Part shown: one piece after another, positions 1 through 9,935 of the stretch | Position numbering within the stretch: position 1 is the stretch's first letter | Layout of the letters: the number at the start of each line of letters is the position of its first letter | NCBI GenBank assembly: GCA_009693235.1 | Contig: SHXR01000026.1 | Span: forward strand, 1-54,724 | Direction: 5' to 3' | DNA: 54,724 bases | DNA from: Betaproteobacteria bacterium | GTDB taxonomy: Bacteria > Pseudomonadota > Gammaproteobacteria > Burkholderiales > SG8-39 | The notes under the pieces: model-generated | Told to the model about the DNA's origin: nothing | What the model saw: only the letters and a program-made list of their open reading frames with translations | Databases searched by the model: none | Translations under genes and position numbers: made by a program

Positions 1-36
1 GCATGGACTCATGTGTTGAGGTGGTGTCGGGCCGTG

Positions 37-121
37 GCCGACGTGGTGAAATTGGTAGACACGCCGTCTTGAGGGGGCGGTGGCGAAAGCTGTGCGAGTT
101 CGAGTCTCGCCGTCGGCACCA
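37..121 (+). tRNA. tRNA-Leu (anticodon GAG)
   Basis: The acceptor stem GCCGACG (37-43) pairs with CGTCGGC (111-117), and the 3' CCA end is encoded (119-121). The anticodon stem CCGTC/GGCGG encloses the loop TTGAGGG, giving anticodon GAG at 71-73. A long variable arm follows (about 81-95), as expected of a class II tRNA, then a T arm with GTTCGAG. This is a leucine tRNA reading CUU/CUC. It lies 87 bp upstream of nuoA on the same strand, a linkage known from other betaproteobacteria. Bases 1-36 show no recognisable gene. Confidence 0.96.
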
Positions 122-208
122 ATGCAAGGTCCAGTTCGTGCTGTCCCATATCGGCTGCAACATAGCTGATTGAGACTGCCGCAAGCCGATAACGAAAGTG
201 CGCGACGG

Positions 209-577
209 ATGATTGAAGGTTACCTCCCGATTCTCGTATTCATGATGGTCGGTGCCGTACTCGGCATCGCAATGATTGGTACGGGCGGCGTCGCGGGCTT
301 TCTTCTTGGCGTCCACCGCCCAGACAGCGAAAAGCTGTCGCCGTATGAATGCGGCTTCGAGGCGTTTGAAGACGCCCGGATGAAGTTCGACGTTCGCTAT
401 TATCTGGTCGCGATTCTGTTCATTCTGTTTGATCTGGAGATTGCGTTCCTGTTTCCCTGGGCGATCTCGCTGATGGATATCGGCGCATTTGGTTTCTGGT
501 CGATGATGGTGTTTCTTGGCATTCTCATCGTCGGCTTCATCTACGAATGGAAAAAAGGCGCGCTCGAATGGGAGTAG
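209..577 (+). CDS. nuoA: NADH-quinone oxidoreductase subunit A
   Basis: This is a small membrane subunit of respiratory complex I, at the junction of the membrane arm and the quinone-binding module. The ATG at 209 gives 122 residues starting [11 protein letters not shown], which matches the family N-terminus. The frame stays open back to a TTG at 170, but that would add 13 uncharacteristic residues. Three hydrophobic segments are visible (about residues 7-30, 66-88 and 92-113). The loop between the first two carries the conserved SPYECGFE and the run [18 protein letters not shown]. It is the first gene of the 14-gene operon; nuoB starts 72 bp downstream. The 5-bp GGCGC/GCGCC stem in that gap is too weak to call. 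Confidence 0.96.
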   Translation: MIEGYLPILVFMMVGAVLGIAMIGTGGVAGFLLGVHRPDSEKLSPYECGFEAFEDARMKFDVRYYLVAILFILFDLEIAFLFPWAISLMDIGAFGFWSMMVFLGILIVGFIYEWKKGALEWE

Positions 578-649
578 TGCCTGGTCGTTCGGCGCATTGC
601 TTGGCGCCGCGCGGATGCCACACGAGTCAGCGGGGATAGAGCGAGCGAA

Positions 650-1129
650 ATGGGTGCCTCAGACGGTGTAATGCAACAGGGCTTCGTGACCACGACGCTC
701 GATACGGTGATCAACTGGACGCGCACCGGGTCACTCTGGCCGATGACCTTCGGCCTTGCCTGCTGTGCGGTTGAAATGATGCATGCCGGTGCCGCCCGCT
801 ATGATCTCGACCGCTTCGGCATCATTTTTCGACCGAGTCCACGGCAATCCGATGTGATGATCGTCGCCGGTACGCTTTGCAACAAGATGGCGCCCGCTTT
901 GCGCAAGGTCTACGACCAGATGGCCGAGCCACGCTGGGTGATTTCGATGGGTTCCTGTGCCAATGGCGGTGGTTACTACCACTACTCCTACTCCGTCGTG
1001 CGCGGGTGCGATCGCATCGTCCCGGTCGACGTGTATGTGCCGGGATGTCCGCCGACTGCCGAGGCGCTGCTGTATGGCATTGTCCAATTGCAGAATAAAA
1101 TCAAACGGACCAACACCATCGCACGCTAA
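650..1129 (+). CDS. nuoB: NADH-quinone oxidoreductase subunit B
   Basis: The 159-residue subunit carries the terminal [4Fe-4S] cluster N2, which passes electrons to quinone at the interface with NuoD. The cluster ligands are visible: the adjacent cysteines in GLACCAVEM (about residues 37-38), the cysteine in [12 protein letters not shown] (about residue 102) and the one in [12 protein letters not shown] (about residue 132). The length is typical. The start at 650 gives [12 protein letters not shown]; a second Met at residue 7 is possible, but the first fits the usual N-terminal arm. nuoC follows after 24 bp. Its substrate is electrons from the peripheral Fe-S chain, and it sits on the cytoplasmic side of the inner membrane. 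Confidence 0.97.
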   Translation: MGASDGVMQQGFVTTTLDTVINWTRTGSLWPMTFGLACCAVEMMHAGAARYDLDRFGIIFRPSPRQSDVMIVAGTLCNKMAPALRKVYDQMAEPRWVISMGSCANGGGYYHYSYSVVRGCDRIVPVDVYVPGCPPTAEALLYGIVQLQNKIKRTNTIAR

Positions 1130-1153
1130 CGCTGGCGGCCTTCCTTTCCCACG

Positions 1154-1759
1154 ATGACAACTAAACGCGAACGACTGCGGTCCGCGCTCGACAGTGTGCT
1201 CGGGCAGCGCATCGTGACCTCTACCGAGGCCCTCGGTGAGCTGACCATCGTCGTCCGGGCCGACGCGTTTCTCGATGCGGCCCGGCTGTTGCGGGATGAC
1301 GCATCGCTTCGCTTCGATACGATGATCGACCTCTGCGGCGTGGACTACTCCACCTATGGCGAAGGCGCCTGGGAAGGCGCTCGCTTTGCCGTCGTGCTGC
1401 ATCTGTTGTCGGTGGAACACAATTGGCGGTTGCGGCTGCGCACCTTTGCCGCTGACGATGGGTTTCCGGTGGTAAGTTCGGTGACCGAGGTTTGGCCCGG
1501 CTCGAACTGGTATGAGCGCGAAGCCTTCGATCTGTTCGGCATCATGTTCGAAGGCCACAACGACTTGCGCCGGATTCTCACCGACTATGGCTTTATCGGA
1601 CATCCGTTCCGCAAGGACTTCCCGCTGTCGGGCAACGTGGAAATGCGTTACGACCCCGATCAAAAGCGGGTGATCTATCAGCCCGTCACCATCGAGCCGC
1701 GCGAAATAACGCCTCGCATCATCCGCGAGGACAGTTACGGCGATGTGGGGAAGCGATGA
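1154..1759 (+). CDS. nuoC: NADH-quinone oxidoreductase subunit C (30 kDa)
   Basis: This 201-residue hydrophilic subunit of the quinone-reducing module packs against NuoD and NuoB. The family signature is clear in the second half: [17 protein letters not shown] (about residues 119-135), then [23 protein letters not shown]. It is a stand-alone subunit, not the NuoCD fusion of enterobacteria. The stop TGA (1757-1759) overlaps an ATG at 1759 that begins a duplicated copy of the nuoD 5' end. The original operon therefore probably had a direct ATGA overlap between nuoC and nuoD. Confidence 0.97.
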   Translation: MTTKRERLRSALDSVLGQRIVTSTEALGELTIVVRADAFLDAARLLRDDASLRFDTMIDLCGVDYSTYGEGAWEGARFAVVLHLLSVEHNWRLRLRTFAADDGFPVVSSVTEVWPGSNWYEREAFDLFGIMFEGHNDLRRILTDYGFIGHPFRKDFPLSGNVEMRYDPDQKRVIYQPVTIEPREITPRIIREDSYGDVGKR

Positions 1760-1893
1760 TGGCTGAAATTCGCAACTACACACTCAACTTTAGTTTCGGC
1801 CGCTCCTGTTGGTCGCTTAACTTTCCGTTCGTGCCCGGAAAGTTAGCCTGCACTGAAATTGAGCTAAACGTCGCGAAAGTTCAGCATGGCTGA
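1759..1893 (+). CDS. Short ORF from a duplicated nuoD start
   Basis: An ATG overlapping the nuoC stop opens a 44-codon frame. Its first 11 residues ([11 protein letters not shown]) are identical to the NuoD N-terminus. The frame then leaves NuoD and reads through a roughly 95-bp unrelated insert to a TGA at 1891-1893, just past the real nuoD ATG at 1886 in another frame. The product is unlikely to be functional. Translating it could carry ribosomes from the nuoC stop to the nuoD start and allow re-initiation. Whether it is translated is unknown. Confidence 0.45.
   Translation: MAEIRNYTLNFSFGRSCWSLNFPFVPGKLACTEIELNVAKVQHG
1818..1845 (+). other. Perfect 10-bp hairpin between nuoC and nuoD
   Basis: TAACTTTCCG (1818-1827) and CGGAAAGTTA (1836-1845) are exact reverse complements separated by an 8-nt loop. 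The hairpin lies inside the insert that separates the two nuoD starts. No T-run follows, so it is not a standard terminator. It could act on mRNA stability or mark a small palindromic element. Confidence 0.7.
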
Positions 1894-3139
1894 AATTCGC
1901 AACTACACGCTGAATTTTGGACCCCAGCACCCGGCTGCCCATGGTGTGCTCCGGCTCGTGCTGGAACTCGATGGCGAGGTGATCGAGCGGGCCGATCCGC
2001 ATATCGGTCTCCTGCACCGGGCGACCGAAAAGCTCGCCGAACACAAGACATTCATGCAATCGTTGCCGTACATGGATCGTCTGGACTATGTGTCCATGAT
2101 GGTCAATGAACATGCGTATGTCATGGCGATCGAGAAGCTGCTTGGCATCGAGGTGCCGGAGCGCGCGCAGTACATCCGCGTCATGTTCGATGAGATCACC
2201 CGCATCTTGAATCACTTGCTGTGGCTCGGGGCGCATGCGCTCGATATCGGCGCGATGACGGTGTTTCTCTATGCGTTCCGCGAGCGCGAAGACCTCATGG
2301 ATTGTTATGAGGCGGTCTCGGGTGCGCGGCTCCATGCGGCCTACTACCGGCCAGGCGGTGTGTTTCGCGATTTGCCGGATGTCATGCCGCAGTATCTCGC
2401 CTCACAACATCAAAGCGCGGCAACGCTGCGCCGGCTGAATAGCTCGCGCTCCGGTTCATTGCTCGATTTCGTCGCCGATTTTACCGACCGCTTTCCGAAT
2501 TGCGTCGACGAATACGAAACGCTCCTCACCAACAATCGCATATGGAAGCAACGCACTGTCGGTATTGGCGTCGTCACGCCGGAACGCGCCAAGGCGCTAG
2601 GCTTTACCGGACCGATGATCCGTGGCTCGGGCATCGCCTGGGATCTGCGCAAGAAACAACCGTATGAAGTCTATGACCGCATGGACTTCGATATTCCGGT
2701 CGGAGTGAACGGCGATTGCTACGATCGGTATCTGGTTCGCATTGAGGAAATGCGGCAGTCCAATCGGATCATCAAACAGTGCATCGAATGGCTGCGCAAA
2801 CACCCGGGGCCGGTGATCACCGACAACCACAAGGTCGCGCCGCCGTCCCGCGTTGGGATGAAGACCAATATGGAAGATTTGATTCATCACTTCAAGCTTT
2901 TCACCGAAGGGATGCATGTGCCGGCGGGCGAGGCGTACGCGGCCGTAGAGCATCCGAAAGGCGAGTTCGGCATCTATCTCATCGCAGATGGCGCCAACAA
3001 ACCCTACCGCTTGAAGATCCGGGCGCCTGGCTTTGCGCATCTTTCGGCGATGGATGAATTGTCGAAGGGTCATATGCTCGCCGACGTTGTTGCCATCATC
3101 GGCACGCTGGATATCGTTTTCGGGGAAGTGGACCGATGA
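1886..3139 (+). CDS. nuoD: NADH-quinone oxidoreductase subunit D (49 kDa)
   Basis: This 417-residue subunit forms the quinone-binding pocket together with NuoB. It is related to the large subunit of NiFe hydrogenases but lacks the nickel-binding cysteines. Family landmarks are [13 protein letters not shown] (about residues 12-24), [25 protein letters not shown], and a C-terminus ending [11 protein letters not shown]. The second of the two identical start regions is used, because only it continues into the full protein. The sequence upstream is a weak ribosome-binding context, so coupling to upstream translation may matter. It overlaps nuoE by 4 bp (ATGA). Confidence 0.97.
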   Translation: MAEIRNYTLNFGPQHPAAHGVLRLVLELDGEVIERADPHIGLLHRATEKLAEHKTFMQSLPYMDRLDYVSMMVNEHAYVMAIEKLLGIEVPERAQYIRVMFDEITRILNHLLWLGAHALDIGAMTVFLYAFREREDLMDCYEAVSGARLHAAYYRPGGVFRDLPDVMPQYLASQHQSAATLRRLNSSRSGSLLDFVADFTDRFPNCVDEYETLLTNNRIWKQRTVGIGVVTPERAKALGFTGPMIRGSGIAWDLRKKQPYEVYDRMDFDIPVGVNGDCYDRYLVRIEEMRQSNRIIKQCIEWLRKHPGPVITDNHKVAPPSRVGMKTNMEDLIHHFKLFTEGMHVPAGEAYAAVEHPKGEFGIYLIADGANKPYRLKIRAPGFAHLSAMDELSKGHMLADVVAIIGTLDIVFGEVDR

Positions 3140-3645
3140 ACGCGACCACACTGCTCGGTTCTGATGCCATTGCAAAAATTGATCGGGCGATTGCGAAGTA
3201 TCCGGCCGATCACCGTGAATCGGCCGTCATGGCGGCGCTCACCATCGCGCAGAGCGAACATGGGCACCTCACGACTGAATTGATGGATTTCGTTGCGCAG
3301 CACATCGGTATGCCGCCGGTGGCCGTCTATGAAGTCGCGACGTTCTACACGATGTACGATTTGCAACCGGTCGGTCAGTTCAAGTTGTCGATCTGCACGA
3401 ATCTTCCTTGTGCGTTGCGCGGCGCGAACGACGCCGCCGAACACCTCAAGAAGAAGCTCGGCATCGAATGGAACGAAACCACGCCCGATGGTCGCTTCAC
3501 GTTGAAAGAAGGCGAGTGTTTTGGCGCCTGTGGGGATGCGCCGGTCATGCTCGTCAACAACAAGAAGATGGTGAGCTTCATGTCTTCCGAGCGCCTCGAT
3601 AAGCTGGCGGCACAACCGGATCAATTTCTGTCCGAACAACCATGA
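3136..3645 (+). CDS. nuoE: NADH-quinone oxidoreductase subunit E (24 kDa)
   Basis: This 169-residue thioredoxin-fold subunit of the NADH dehydrogenase module binds the [2Fe-2S] cluster N1a. The four cysteine ligands are visible as the pair in [12 protein letters not shown] (about residues 92-97) and the pair in [11 protein letters not shown] (about residues 132-136). The N-terminal helical part contains the common [14 protein letters not shown] segment. The start overlaps the nuoD stop by 4 bp and the stop overlaps nuoF by 4 bp, so translation is probably coupled. It acts on the cytoplasmic face with NuoF and NuoG. Confidence 0.96.
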   Translation: MNATTLLGSDAIAKIDRAIAKYPADHRESAVMAALTIAQSEHGHLTTELMDFVAQHIGMPPVAVYEVATFYTMYDLQPVGQFKLSICTNLPCALRGANDAAEHLKKKLGIEWNETTPDGRFTLKEGECFGACGDAPVMLVNNKKMVSFMSSERLDKLAAQPDQFLSEQP

Positions 3646-4982
3646 TTACAGCTTTTCCGCCCTTCGCCCCCGACGCCTATGGACCCGATGCGGTCATCAT
3701 GAAGGGCGTGACCGGACAGAATTGGCGGCTCAAAGATTACGTCGCACGAGGCGGCTATCAGGCCCTGCGGAAAATCATCACCGAGAAAGTAACGCCTGAT
3801 GCGGTGATCGCCGATCTCAAGAAGTCCACGTTGCGTGGCCGGGGCGGTGCAGGTTTTCCGACCGGATTGAAGTGGAGCTTCATGCCGCGTCAATTCCCTG
3901 GCCAGAAATACATGGTCTGCAATTCCGATGAAGGCGAACCTGGCACGTTCAAGGATCGCGACCTGCTGCGCTACAACCCGCATAGCGTCATCGAAGGCAT
4001 GGCGATCGCCGGCTTTTCGACCGGCGCCACGATCGGCTACAACTATATTCACGGCGAAATCTGGGACGTCTACGAGCGCTTCGAGGAAGCGCTCGCTGAA
4101 GCGTATGTGGCCGGCTATCTCGGAAAAAATATCCTTGGCAGCGAGGTTAGCTTCGATCTGTATGTGCACCATGGATGGGGTGCATACATCTGCGGTGAAG
4201 AAACCGCCCTGCTCGAATCGCTGGAAGGCAAGAAGGGGCAGCCACGTTTCAAGCCGCCGTTTCCGGCGAGCTTTGGCCTCTACGGCAAGCCCACCACGAT
4301 CAACAACACCGAGACGTTTGCCGCCGTCCCGTTCATTCTCAATATGGGCGCCGAGCAATATCTCGCACTTGGCAAGCCGAACAACGGCGGCACGAAGATT
4401 TTCTCCGTCTCAGGCGATGTCGAGCGTCCCGGCAACTATGAAGTCAAACTTGGAACGCCGTTCGCCAAGTTGCTGGAAATGGCGGGCGGCATGCGGGGCG
4501 GCCGTAAATTGAAAGCCTGTATTCCGGGCGGGTCGTCGATGCCGGTGCTGCCGGCCGATGTGATCATGCGCACCGATATGGATTACGACTCGATCGCGAA
4601 GGCCGGATCGATGCTTGGATCGGGCGCCGTCATCATCATGGACGAAACGCGTTGCATGGTGAAGTGTCTCGAACGCTTGTCGTATTTCTACTTTGAAGAA
4701 TCCTGCGGGCAGTGCACGCCCTGCCGTGAAGGCACCGGCTGGTTGTACCGGATGGTCCATCGGATCGAAACCGGCAAGGGCCGTCCGGAAGATCTCGACA
4801 AACTCATCTCGGTGGCGGACAACATTGCCGGTCGCACAATCTGTGCGCTGGGCGATGCTGCAGCGTTGCCGGTGAAAAGCTTCATCCAGCATTTCCGCAG
4901 CGAATTCGAATTCCATATCAAGAACAAATACTGTCTGGTGGGACCGAATTCGTTGCAGCCCACGCAAATGGTGGCGGCATGA
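3642..4982 (+). CDS. nuoF: NADH-quinone oxidoreductase subunit F (51 kDa)
   Basis: This 446-residue subunit oxidises NADH and passes electrons through FMN to the [4Fe-4S] cluster N3. The glycine-rich nucleotide site [13 protein letters not shown] is at about residue 67, and the FMN-binding [14 protein letters not shown] at about residue 93. The cluster ligands are [15 protein letters not shown] (about residues 352-366) plus the cysteine of [10 protein letters not shown] near residue 400. Length is normal. It starts inside the nuoE stop (ATGA). A 40-bp gap separates it from nuoG. Confidence 0.97.
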   Translation: MITAFPPFAPDAYGPDAVIMKGVTGQNWRLKDYVARGGYQALRKIITEKVTPDAVIADLKKSTLRGRGGAGFPTGLKWSFMPRQFPGQKYMVCNSDEGEPGTFKDRDLLRYNPHSVIEGMAIAGFSTGATIGYNYIHGEIWDVYERFEEALAEAYVAGYLGKNILGSEVSFDLYVHHGWGAYICGEETALLESLEGKKGQPRFKPPFPASFGLYGKPTTINNTETFAAVPFILNMGAEQYLALGKPNNGGTKIFSVSGDVERPGNYEVKLGTPFAKLLEMAGGMRGGRKLKACIPGGSSMPVLPADVIMRTDMDYDSIAKAGSMLGSGAVIIMDETRCMVKCLERLSYFYFEESCGQCTPCREGTGWLYRMVHRIETGKGRPEDLDKLISVADNIAGRTICALGDAAALPVKSFIQHFRSEFEFHIKNKYCLVGPNSLQPTQMVAA

Positions 4983-5022
4983 GCGCGGCCGGGGACCGGA
5001 CATTGCATGAGAAGGTGACCAA

Positions 5023-7380
5023 ATGAGCGCGCCTCTTGCCAAGGTTGAAATCGACGGCAAACACGTTGAGGTCCCCCTAGGAAGCATGGTCATGGAGGCC
5101 GCCAACAAGCTCGGTCTCTATGTCCCGCACTTCTGTTATCACAGCAAACTGACGATCGTGGCGAATTGCCGCATGTGCCTGGTCGAAATTGAAAAGGCGC
5201 CCAAGCCGATGCCCGCATGCGCCACGCCTGTGAGCGATGGCATGAAGATCCATACCCAGTCTACCAGGGCCAAACAGGCGCAGAACGGAGTGATGGAGCT
5301 GCTGTTGATCAACCATCCGCTCGATTGCCCGATTTGCGATCAGGGCGGCGAATGCCAACTCCAGGATCTTGCCGTGGGTTATGGCGGCAGTGGTTCGCGC
5401 TTTGAGGAAGACAAGCGCGTCGTGCCGCGTAAGGATCTCGGCCCCCTGGTGGCCGCCGAGGAAATGTCCCGTTGCATCCAATGCACACGCTGCGTTCGTT
5501 TTGGACAGGAGATCGCCGGCGTCATGGAACTTGGCATGATCGGGCGTGGCGAACATGCCGAGATCGTGTCCTTCGTCGGGAAGAGCGTCGATTCCGAGTT
5601 GTCGGGCAACATGATCGATATCTGTCCGGTGGGCGCGCTCACGTCCAAGCCATTTCGTTATTCCGCACGCACCTGGGAGTTGTCGCGCCGCAAGACCATT
5701 GCTCCGCACGACAGCCTGGGCTCCAACCTCGTGGTGCAGGTAAAGCAGAATCGCGTGATGCGGGTGCTGCCGCTCGAGAACGATGATGTCAACGAGTGCT
5801 GGATTTCCGATCGTGATCGCTTTTCCTACGAGGCGCTCAATTCCGATCAGCGTTTGGCAAAGCCCCTGGTGCGGGAAGGCAATGGTTGGCGCGAAGTCGA
5901 CTGGCAAGTGGCCCTCAAGCTCGTGGCCGAGCGCTGGCAAAAGATTGCTACCGAACAAGGCGCTAAAGCAATCGGCGCGTTGGCCAGTCCGAGCGCCACC
6001 CTTGAAGAAATGCATCTGCTTGGCAAGGTGATGCGCGGTCTTGGCAGCGAGAACATCGATTTTCGTCTGCGACAGCGCGATTTTAGTGCGACGGGCAAGG
6101 CGGCCGGTGCGCCTTGGCTGGGCATGAAGGTCAGTGAAATAGCCGACCTCGATGCGGTGCTGGTGGTGGGATCGTTCCTGCGTAAAGATCATCCGCTGCT
6201 CGCCAGTCGTTTCCGGCAGGCCGCCAAGCGCGGACAGCAACTGCACTTGCTGCATATTGCGTCGGACGAGCCTCTCATTGATCGCGTCAATCGCGTGGTG
6301 GTCGCGCCAAGCGAATTGCCGCATACGCTCGCGTCTATCGCCCGCGCACTGTGCGAGGCGAAAGAACAAACCATCCCCGAGGGGCTGCGCGAAGTCGCGG
6401 TCACCGAGGTGGCGCGTAATGTCGCCCGGAGTCTTGCGCGCGGCAAGAAGATTGGCGTATTCCTTGGCAATACGGCGCAACAGCACGACAGTGCCGTTCA
6501 GCTCCATGTGCTGGCACAGATGATTGCCGGTGCATGTAGCGGTCGATTAGGATTTTTTGGCGAGGCCGCCAATAGCGTGGGCGGTTATCTGGCCGGTTGT
6601 GTACCCGGTCCGGGTGGGTTGAATGCGTATGACATGTTGGCGCAACCGCGCAGCGCCTACCTGCTGTTGAACTGTGAACCGGAGCTCGATTCGCACAATG
6701 GCCGGCAGGCCGCGGCAGCGCTGCGCACGGCCCAATTCGTCGTGGCGATGACGCCTTTTCAAACGGCCGCCACCGAATACGCTCATGTGATCTTGCCGGT
6801 TACGCCGTTTACCGAGACGTCCGGCACTTTCGTGAACACCGAAGGCCGTATGCAAAGTTTCAATGCGGTAGTGCGGCCTCTCGGCGAGGCGCGGCCGGCT
6901 TGGAAAGTGCTCCGCGTGCTGGGCAATATGCTAGGCCTGTCAGGGTTCGACCACGAAACCAGCGAAGCGGTACGCAACGAAGTCGGCCACGCGGATGCCC
7001 TGGCCGCGCGATTGTCCAATGCCATCACCGACGCTTCGCTCAAGCTGACACACGGCCCAGCTCTATCCAATGGCGCACTCGAGCGCGTGACGGATGTGCC
7101 GATCTATTGCACCGACGGACTGGTCCGCCGCGCACCATCGCTGCAACAAACTGCCGACGCGCGGGTGCCCTGTGCGTTGATGCCGCTTGCCACCATGCAA
7201 AAGCTTGGGCTTAGTGCGGGCGCCAAGGTTCGGCTCAAGCAAGAAGGCGGCGAAGCAACGCTGGAAGTCGCCCTGGAAGAGGCGTTGGCGCCCAATTGCA
7301 TTCGGGTGGCGGCAGGACATTCGCTCACCGCCGCTTTGGGTGCGATGTCTGGGACCATCACCGTGGAGCGCGTCGGATGA
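5023..7380 (+). CDS. nuoG: NADH-quinone oxidoreductase subunit G (75 kDa)
   Basis: This 785-residue Fe-S subunit is the wire from NuoF to the rest of complex I. The N-terminus is a [2Fe-2S] ferredoxin domain (HFCYH at about residue 38, NCRMC, then PACATPV). It is followed by the His/Cys cluster site [18 protein letters not shown] (about residues 98-115) and a [4Fe-4S] site (CIQCTRC and later [11 protein letters not shown]). The remaining 550 residues are a molybdopterin-oxidoreductase-like domain that in complex I no longer binds molybdenum. The stop overlaps the nuoH ATG (ATGA at 7377-7380). Confidence 0.96.
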   Translation: MSAPLAKVEIDGKHVEVPLGSMVMEAANKLGLYVPHFCYHSKLTIVANCRMCLVEIEKAPKPMPACATPVSDGMKIHTQSTRAKQAQNGVMELLLINHPLDCPICDQGGECQLQDLAVGYGGSGSRFEEDKRVVPRKDLGPLVAAEEMSRCIQCTRCVRFGQEIAGVMELGMIGRGEHAEIVSFVGKSVDSELSGNMIDICPVGALTSKPFRYSARTWELSRRKTIAPHDSLGSNLVVQVKQNRVMRVLPLENDDVNECWISDRDRFSYEALNSDQRLAKPLVREGNGWREVDWQVALKLVAERWQKIATEQGAKAIGALASPSATLEEMHLLGKVMRGLGSENIDFRLRQRDFSATGKAAGAPWLGMKVSEIADLDAVLVVGSFLRKDHPLLASRFRQAAKRGQQLHLLHIASDEPLIDRVNRVVVAPSELPHTLASIARALCEAKEQTIPEGLREVAVTEVARNVARSLARGKKIGVFLGNTAQQHDSAVQLHVLAQMIAGACSGRLGFFGEAANSVGGYLAGCVPGPGGLNAYDMLAQPRSAYLLLNCEPELDSHNGRQAAAALRTAQFVVAMTPFQTAATEYAHVILPVTPFTETSGTFVNTEGRMQSFNAVVRPLGEARPAWKVLRVLGNMLGLSGFDHETSEAVRNEVGHADALAARLSNAITDASLKLTHGPALSNGALERVTDVPIYCTDGLVRRAPSLQQTADARVPCALMPLATMQKLGLSAGAKVRLKQEGGEATLEVALEEALAPNCIRVAAGHSLTAALGAMSGTITVERVG

Positions 7381-8441
7381 TCGAAACGCTTGACATGCTT
7401 GCGCAGTCGTTTCCCTGGACCTTCACCGCCGGGAAAACGCTGTTCTTTATCGCGCTCATCGTTTTGCCGCTCTTGATCGGGGTGGCCTATCTCACGCTTG
7501 CCGAGCGTAAGGTCATCGGTTGGATGCAGATTCGCATCGGCCCCAATCGCGTCGGCCCCTGGGGCCTGATCCAGCCGCTTGCCGATATGGTCAAGCTGCT
7601 GACGAAGGAAATCATCATCCCGACCGGCGCCAACAGAACACTCTTTATCCTCGCGCCGGTGCTGTCATTGATGCCGGCGTTCGCGGCCTGGGCAGTGATT
7701 CCCTTCGCACCTGAAGTGGTGCTCGCCGATGTGAACGCGGGGCTCTTGTATGTCATGGCCATCACCTCGATGGGCGTGTATGGCGTCATCATCGCGGGTT
7801 GGGCGTCCAACTCGAAATATTCATTTCTTGGTGCGATGCGCTCGGCCGCGCAGATCGTCGCCTATGAAATCGCGATGGGCTTCGCACTCGTGTGCGTATT
7901 GCTCGTGGCCCAGAGCCTGAATCTGTCCGACATCGTCAATGGGCAGGGCAGGGGACACTTTGCCGACAAGGGGGTGTCGATCCTGTCGTGGAACTGGATT
8001 CCGCTCTTCCCGATGTTCCTTGTCTATTTCATCGCGGCGATCGCCGAAACGAATCGGGCGCCGTTCGATGTGGCAGAAGGCGAATCGGAGATCGTCGCGG
8101 GCTTTCACGTCGAGTATTCCGGCATGACGTTCGCCGTGTTTTTCCTGGCCGAATACGCGAACATGATTCTTGTTTCCACGTTGGCCGCGCTCATGTTCCT
8201 CGGCGGTTGGTTGCCGCCGTTTGATTCGGTGCTTACGCACGCGGTCCCGCCGATCATCTGGCTCGCATTGAAGGTAGGATTCCTCCTGTTCCTGTTTCTC
8301 TGGTTCCGCGCGACATTTCCGCGTTACCGCTACGACCAGATCATGCGCCTTGGCTGGAAGGTGTTCATTCCCTTGACGATCGTATGGCTGGTCGTCGTCG
8401 CCGCTTGGATTCAAACGCCTTACAACATTTGGCGCAGCTAA
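7377..8441 (+). CDS. nuoH: NADH-quinone oxidoreductase subunit H
   Basis: This 354-residue, roughly 8-helix membrane subunit forms the entrance of the quinone chamber and links peripheral and membrane arms. Signatures are [22 protein letters not shown] (in part; about residues 42-63) and the acidic loop [27 protein letters not shown], seen here as [20 protein letters not shown]. The frame is open upstream to 7296 in another gene's territory. The start at 7377 is chosen because it gives the family N-terminus and overlaps the nuoG stop by 4 bp. Confidence 0.96.
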   Translation: MIETLDMLAQSFPWTFTAGKTLFFIALIVLPLLIGVAYLTLAERKVIGWMQIRIGPNRVGPWGLIQPLADMVKLLTKEIIIPTGANRTLFILAPVLSLMPAFAAWAVIPFAPEVVLADVNAGLLYVMAITSMGVYGVIIAGWASNSKYSFLGAMRSAAQIVAYEIAMGFALVCVLLVAQSLNLSDIVNGQGRGHFADKGVSILSWNWIPLFPMFLVYFIAAIAETNRAPFDVAEGESEIVAGFHVEYSGMTFAVFFLAEYANMILVSTLAALMFLGGWLPPFDSVLTHAVPPIIWLALKVGFLLFLFLWFRATFPRYRYDQIMRLGWKVFIPLTIVWLVVVAAWIQTPYNIWRS

Positions 8442-8442
8442 C

Positions 8443-8934
8443 ATGCTTGCAAGAACCGTCGATTTCCTCAAATCCTTTCTGTTGCTTGAGCTTGCGAAAG
8501 GGCTATGGCTCACCGGCCGGCATCTGTTCAAGCGCAAGATCACCGTGCAATATCCGGAAGAGAAGACACCGCAAAGTCCGCGCTTTCGCGGCTTGCATGC
8601 GCTGCGCCGTTATCCGAACGGCGAGGAGCGTTGCATAGCCTGCAAATTGTGCGAGGCAGTTTGCCCGGCCCTGGCGATCACCATCGAATCCGAGCAGCGC
8701 GCCGATGGCACTCGGCGCACTACCCGGTATGACATCGATCTCACAAAATGCATCTTCTGCGGATTCTGTGAAGAGTCCTGCCCGGTCGATTCAATCGTCG
8801 AAACGCGCATTTTCGAGTATCACGGTGAAAAGCGGGGCGACTTGTATTACACGAAGGAAATGCTGTTGGCGGTGGGCGATCGCTACGAACAGCAAATCGC
8901 CAAGGACCGCGCCGCCGACGCGCCGTATCGATGA
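8443..8934 (+). CDS. nuoI: NADH-quinone oxidoreductase subunit I
   Basis: This 163-residue ferredoxin-like subunit holds two [4Fe-4S] clusters (N6a and N6b) that feed cluster N2 in NuoB. Both cysteine motifs are intact: [16 protein letters not shown] (about residues 64-79) and [16 protein letters not shown] (about residues 103-118). The N-terminal amphipathic helix sits on the membrane. The ATG follows the nuoH TAA by one base. The 43-bp gap to nuoJ shows no structure. Confidence 0.97.
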   Translation: MLARTVDFLKSFLLLELAKGLWLTGRHLFKRKITVQYPEEKTPQSPRFRGLHALRRYPNGEERCIACKLCEAVCPALAITIESEQRADGTRRTTRYDIDLTKCIFCGFCEESCPVDSIVETRIFEYHGEKRGDLYYTKEMLLAVGDRYEQQIAKDRAADAPYR

Positions 8935-8977
8935 TCATGACTGACGCCTTCACGTTTCCCGTGGCGCACGTGACAAA

Positions 8978-9589
8978 ATGAGCTTCGAAACCGTCCTCTT
9001 TTGGGCGTTTTCCGTGGTGCTGGTCGGGGCGGCGCTTGCCGTGATCCTGCTGCGCAATCCGGTGCATGCGGCACTTGCGTTGGTGCTGGCGTTTGTTACC
9101 GCAGCGTCGCATTGGATGTTGCTCCGGGCGGAGTTTCTGGCGATCACGCTTGTCCTCGTCTATGTCGGCGCGGTCATGGTGTTGTTTCTGTTCGTCGTGA
9201 TGATGCTCGACATCAACGTCGATCGATTGCGCGAAGGCTTCATGAAATTTCTGGCGGCCGGACTTCTGGTCGGCGGATTGATGGTCACCGAAATGGTGGC
9301 GGTATTTGTCAATGCAAAGTTCTTCTCTGCTGGGCGACTTCCCGCACCGCCTGATCCGGGCCGCGGTTACAGCAACACCAAGGAACTTGGGCGCATCCTC
9401 TATACCGACTTCGTCTACCCATTTGAGCTGGCGGCCGTGCTATTGCTGGTAGCGATCATTGCCGCCATCGCTCTCACAATGCGCAAGCGCAAGGACTCGA
9501 AATTTCAGGATCCCTCACAGCAGGTCGCGGTGCGTCGGGAAGATCGCATCCGCATCGTCTCGATGCCCGCCGAGAAAGCAGACGAATGA
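8978..9589 (+). CDS. nuoJ: NADH-quinone oxidoreductase subunit J
   Basis: This 203-residue membrane subunit has five predicted hydrophobic helices: about residues 3-22, 28-48, 54-76, 88-108 and 145-167. The third helix contains the family run VLVYVGAVMVLFLFVVMML (about residues 59-77). Its pi-bulge region takes part in coupling quinone reduction to proton pumping. The C-terminal 35 residues are charged and cytoplasmic. It is followed by nuoK after 39 bp. Confidence 0.95.
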   Translation: MSFETVLFWAFSVVLVGAALAVILLRNPVHAALALVLAFVTAASHWMLLRAEFLAITLVLVYVGAVMVLFLFVVMMLDINVDRLREGFMKFLAAGLLVGGLMVTEMVAVFVNAKFFSAGRLPAPPDPGRGYSNTKELGRILYTDFVYPFELAAVLLLVAIIAAIALTMRKRKDSKFQDPSQQVAVRREDRIRIVSMPAEKADE

Positions 9590-9628
9590 TGATGTCCGTG
9601 CCCCCACGTAACCACCATCCATAACGGC

Positions 9629-9934
9629 ATGCTCTCCCTCTCTCATTTCCTCGTGCTGGGTGCGGTGCTCTTTGCCATCAGCATTGTCGGCATCTTCCTC
9701 AATCGGAAGAACGTGATCATCTTGCTCATGGCCATTGAGCTGATGCTCTTGGCCGTCAATATGAACTTTGTGGCGTTCTCCCATTTCATGGGCGACATCG
9801 CCGGCCAAGTGTTCGTGTTTTTCATCCTCACGGTGGCCGCCGCGGAATCGGCCATCGGCCTTGCCATTCTGGTGGTGCTGTTTCGCAATCTGCGGACCAT
9901 CAATGTGGACGATCTGAACGAGTTGAAGGGTTGA
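9629..9934 (+). CDS. nuoK: NADH-quinone oxidoreductase subunit K
   Basis: This 101-residue, three-helix membrane subunit is MrpC-like and part of the proton-pumping arm. The conserved glutamates needed for proton transfer are visible in the helices [14 protein letters not shown] (about residue 36) and [13 protein letters not shown] (about residue 72). The length is exactly typical. The stop lies one base before the nuoL ATG. Confidence 0.96.
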   Translation: MLSLSHFLVLGAVLFAISIVGIFLNRKNVIILLMAIELMLLAVNMNFVAFSHFMGDIAGQVFVFFILTVAAAESAIGLAILVVLFRNLRTINVDDLNELKG

Positions 9935-9935
9935 G

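Larger units (their letters stand above)
1759..1918 (+). repeat. nuoD: Direct repeat of the nuoD 5' end flanking an insert
   Basis: Copy 1 (1759-1791) and copy 2 (1886-1918) share their first 23 bases exactly. They then differ only at third codon positions (ACA/ACG, CTC/CTG, AAC/AAT), all synonymous, until copy 1 diverges after the TTT of codon 11. The copies are 127 bp apart, which is not a multiple of three, so no fused protein results. Synonymous-only differences suggest that the copies come from two homologous alleles (recombination, or joined strain haplotypes) rather than from a fresh slippage duplication. Confidence 0.85.

Noticed and set aside
1-36. End of a secG gene before tRNA-Leu
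   Set aside because: The gene order would predict it, but 36 bases without a recognisable C-terminus do not support a call.
731-1783. A 350-codon open frame antisense to nuoB and nuoC
   Set aside because: It mirrors two certain genes, has no domain pattern, and such long antisense frames are expected at this GC content.
5077-6507. A 476-codon open frame antisense to nuoG
   Set aside because: It is the complement of a conserved gene, with His/Arg-rich composition typical of shadow frames.
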